Assembly: GCA_019637195.1 (NCBI GenBank) | Contig: JAHBWA010000042.1 | Span: 1-61,065, forward strand | Direction: 5' to 3' | DNA from: Labilithrix sp. | GTDB taxonomy: Bacteria; Myxococcota_A; Polyangia; Polyangiales; Polyangiaceae | Length of the DNA: 61,065 nucleotides | In this document: positions 59,740 through 61,065 of the stretch, piece by piece | How positions within the stretch are numbered: position 1 is the stretch's first letter | Layout: each line of letters begins with the position of its first letter | The notes under the pieces: model-generated | The model's database searches: none | What the model was told of the DNA's origin: nothing | The model's input: only the letters and a program-made list of their open reading frames with translations | Program-made: the position numbers and the translations under genes

Positions 59740-60881
59740 AGCGCGTCGTGCTCTTCGGTCTCGGCGCGGTGGCCGTCGCCGCGCTCGGCCTCTTCGCCTG
59801 CGCCGAGGACGGCGCGATCTCTCCGCCGCCCGACGAGCCCCCCTCGCCGCTGCCGGCGCCGGAGGCGGGTGGGGCCGCGGATGGCTCGCCTGCCTCGCGC
59901 GACGGCGACGCGGACGCGGGGAGCCGTTGCGGAGCGCTCGGCCTCTGCCGCCTCGATGTCGACCTGCCGGCGCTCGTGGCGTTGAACGCGATCACCGGCA
60001 CCGCCGCCGACGACGTCTGGATCGTGGGGACCAAGGGGACCGTCCTCCACGGCGGCGCGAGCTCGTTCGCGCGCGTCCCGGTGGAGACGGACGAGAGTCT
60101 GTTCTCGGTGTGGAGTCCGGCGCGCGGAGACGTCTGGCTCTCGAGCGCGAGCGCGCCGCTCCACGGCCTCCGCCACGCCGGCGGCGGGATCGCGTTCGAG
60201 CGCGTGCCCGGCTCCACCTGGTCCGCGTCGGGCGCCTCTTCCGGCCGGCTCTGGACCGTGTGGGGCAACTCGGCGGACGACGTCTGGCTCGCCGGCGAGC
60301 CCACGAGCCGCTTCGGCGGCTACGCGAGCATCTGGCGGCTCTCGACCGACGACGACGCCGGGGCCACCTGGCGCTCGGCCTCGATCTGCGCGCCCGGCGC
60401 CCTCTGCACGCCGAACATCCGCGCGAGCTGGGGGAGCCCCGCTGGCCCGGCGTGGCTCGTCGGCCCGCGCGGTGACAACTACACCGCCGACGTTGCCGAC
60501 GGCGGCACCGTCTGGCGTACGAAGGACAGCCGCACCGTGATCGACCTCGCGTCGGTGTGGGGAGCGCCGAGCGGCGAGGCGTGGGCCGTAGGCGCCGGCG
60601 GGACGGTCCGGCGCATCGCGCCCGGCGACGGGAGCTGGCAGATCGTCGAGAGCCCGGTCTCCACGGCGCTCCACGGCGTGTGGGGTCGCGACGTCGACGA
60701 CGTCTGGATCGTGGGTGACGCGGGCGTCGTCCTCCACTGGAACGGAACAGCGCTGGAGCTCGCGACGATGCACGACGACACGGCGGTCCCGCCGAGCCTG
60801 AACGCGGTCTGGGGGATCGACGACCAACTCTGGATCGTCGGTAACGGGGTCGTCTTCCACGCCGCCGCGGGGGCGAAATGA
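59736..60881 (+). CDS. Propeller-like surface lipoprotein A (copy 2 cluster)
   Basis: A 381-residue lipoprotein. Signal VLFGLGAVAVAALGLFAC (lipobox), acidic and Ala/Pro linker, then blades DDVWIVGTKGTVLHGG, GDVWLSSASAPLHGL, DDVWLAGEPTSRFGG, GEAWAVGAGGTVRRIAPG, DDVWIVGDAGVVLHWNG and DQLWIVGNGVVFH. It is the counterpart of 41206-42414 in copy 1 by position and by blade motif. A GGGAGGAG ribosome-binding site lies 7 bp before ATG 59736, inside the end of the Cys-rich gene. The next gene's ATG overlaps its stop (60878). Confidence 0.83.
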   Translation: MKRVVLFGLGAVAVAALGLFACAEDGAISPPPDEPPSPLPAPEAGGAADGSPASRDGDADAGSRCGALGLCRLDVDLPALVALNAITGTAADDVWIVGTKGTVLHGGASSFARVPVETDESLFSVWSPARGDVWLSSASAPLHGLRHAGGGIAFERVPGSTWSASGASSGRLWTVWGNSADDVWLAGEPTSRFGGYASIWRLSTDDDAGATWRSASICAPGALCTPNIRASWGSPAGPAWLVGPRGDNYTADVADGGTVWRTKDSRTVIDLASVWGAPSGEAWAVGAGGTVRRIAPGDGSWQIVESPVSTALHGVWGRDVDDVWIVGDAGVVLHWNGTALELATMHDDTAVPPSLNAVWGIDDQLWIVGNGVVFHAAAGAK

Positions 60882-61065
60882 GGCCCGCGCGCACGCTGGT
60901 CTTCGCCGTCCTCGTCGTCGGCGCAGCTCGCGCCGCCGTCGGGTGCGCCGAAGACGGGTTCACCTCGCTCGACCAGGCGGACGCGGCGCCCGAGCCGGAC
61001 AGCTCCGTGGTGGCCAGCCCCCCGGTGGTCGAGGACGGCGGCGACGACGACGTACCCGAGGACGG
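60878..61065 (+). CDS. Propeller-like surface lipoprotein B, N-terminus only (window end)
   Basis: Starts with ATG 60878, overlapping the preceding stop by ATGA, and reads MRPARTLVFAVLVVGAARAA then VGCAEDGFTSLDQADAAPEP. This is a lipoprotein signal with lipobox AVGC followed by an Asp-rich linker (EDGGDDDVPED). It runs out of the window. By position it corresponds to 39890-41209 in copy 1; the beta-propeller body cannot be seen, so this is inferred. Confidence 0.65.
   Translation, partial: MRPARTLVFAVLVVGAARAAVGCAEDGFTSLDQADAAPEPDSSVVASPPVVEDGGDDDVPED

Noticed and set aside
1..61065. CRISPR arrays, insertion sequences and rRNA genes.
   Set aside because: I saw no regularly spaced repeats, transposase motifs with terminal inverted repeats, or rRNA-like sequence; the only repeats are the short tandem units and the 150-210-bp LuxR-promoter duplication.

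Overview
The window is GC-rich with densely packed, often overlapping genes. Its content points to a myxobacterium-like member of the Myxococcota (Polyangiales/Labilithrix-type is my inference; no 16S is present). The clues are many secreted lipoproteins with Asp/Gly/Ala-rich linkers after the lipobox, Cys-rich repeat proteins, RCC1 and FG-GAP propellers, an IgGFc-binding-like protein and paired ECF sigma/anti-sigma genes.

Layout. 1-3250: remnant of an integrated element, with a tyrosine recombinase and a metallophosphoesterase that both lack their 5' ends at one junction (~1040), an HTH/nucleotidyltransferase toxin-antitoxin-like pair behind an apparently leaderless promoter, and a tRNA 3' fragment followed by a terminator. 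3255-5762: a small membrane protein, an MscS-like remnant, a DyP-type peroxidase and a MetE remnant. 5825-18631: a metabolic block. An ScfR/RamB-type regulator faces one long operon (mmsA, two acyl-CoA dehydrogenases, enoyl-CoA hydratase, 3-hydroxyisobutyryl-CoA hydrolase, mmsB, rsgA, prpB, prpC, prpD). The valine branch produces propionyl-CoA through MmsA and the 2-methylcitrate branch consumes it.

18760-26600 is an eroded accessory region. It holds a broken zeta-toxin module, a TetR regulator with two flavin monooxygenases behind a 28-codon leader ORF, a single reading frame that runs through remnants of LysR, RibD-like and FrnE-like genes (with an AHSA1 remnant in another frame), a frameshifted NmrA-like gene, and a LuxR regulator whose 5' end and promoter are duplicated. 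26600-36551 carries secreted and surface proteins: a 1074-residue unknown protein followed by a protein that looks like a vitellogenin-type large lipid-transfer protein, a SUKH/HEAT protein, a membrane protein and a zinc metalloprotease.

The most interesting content is a duplicated, syntenic surface-protein system. Copy 1 (36650-46117, minus strand) and copy 2 (55929 to the window end, plus strand) share the order: secreted protein with variable linker, ECF sigma factor, single-pass anti-sigma-like protein with helical repeats, Cys-rich lipoprotein, propeller-like lipoprotein, second propeller-like lipoprotein. Copy 1 continues with an RCC1 lipoprotein and an IgGFc-binding-like lipoprotein; copy 2 runs off the window. 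Genes within each copy mostly overlap by 4 bp, and the two Cys-rich proteins have the same number of repeats. I infer a sigma-factor-controlled cell-surface sensing or adhesion module; its function is unknown.

Between the two copies (46220-55758) lie several small regulator-target pairs (HxlR/RibD-like reductase, MarR/cytochrome c'-like protein, LysR/alpha-beta hydrolase), each with a visible operator-like dyad, plus a glyoxalase-like protein, an FG-GAP/ASPIC-UnbV protein, an amidase and decayed fragments. All calls come from reading the sequence and translations by eye; no database search was run.
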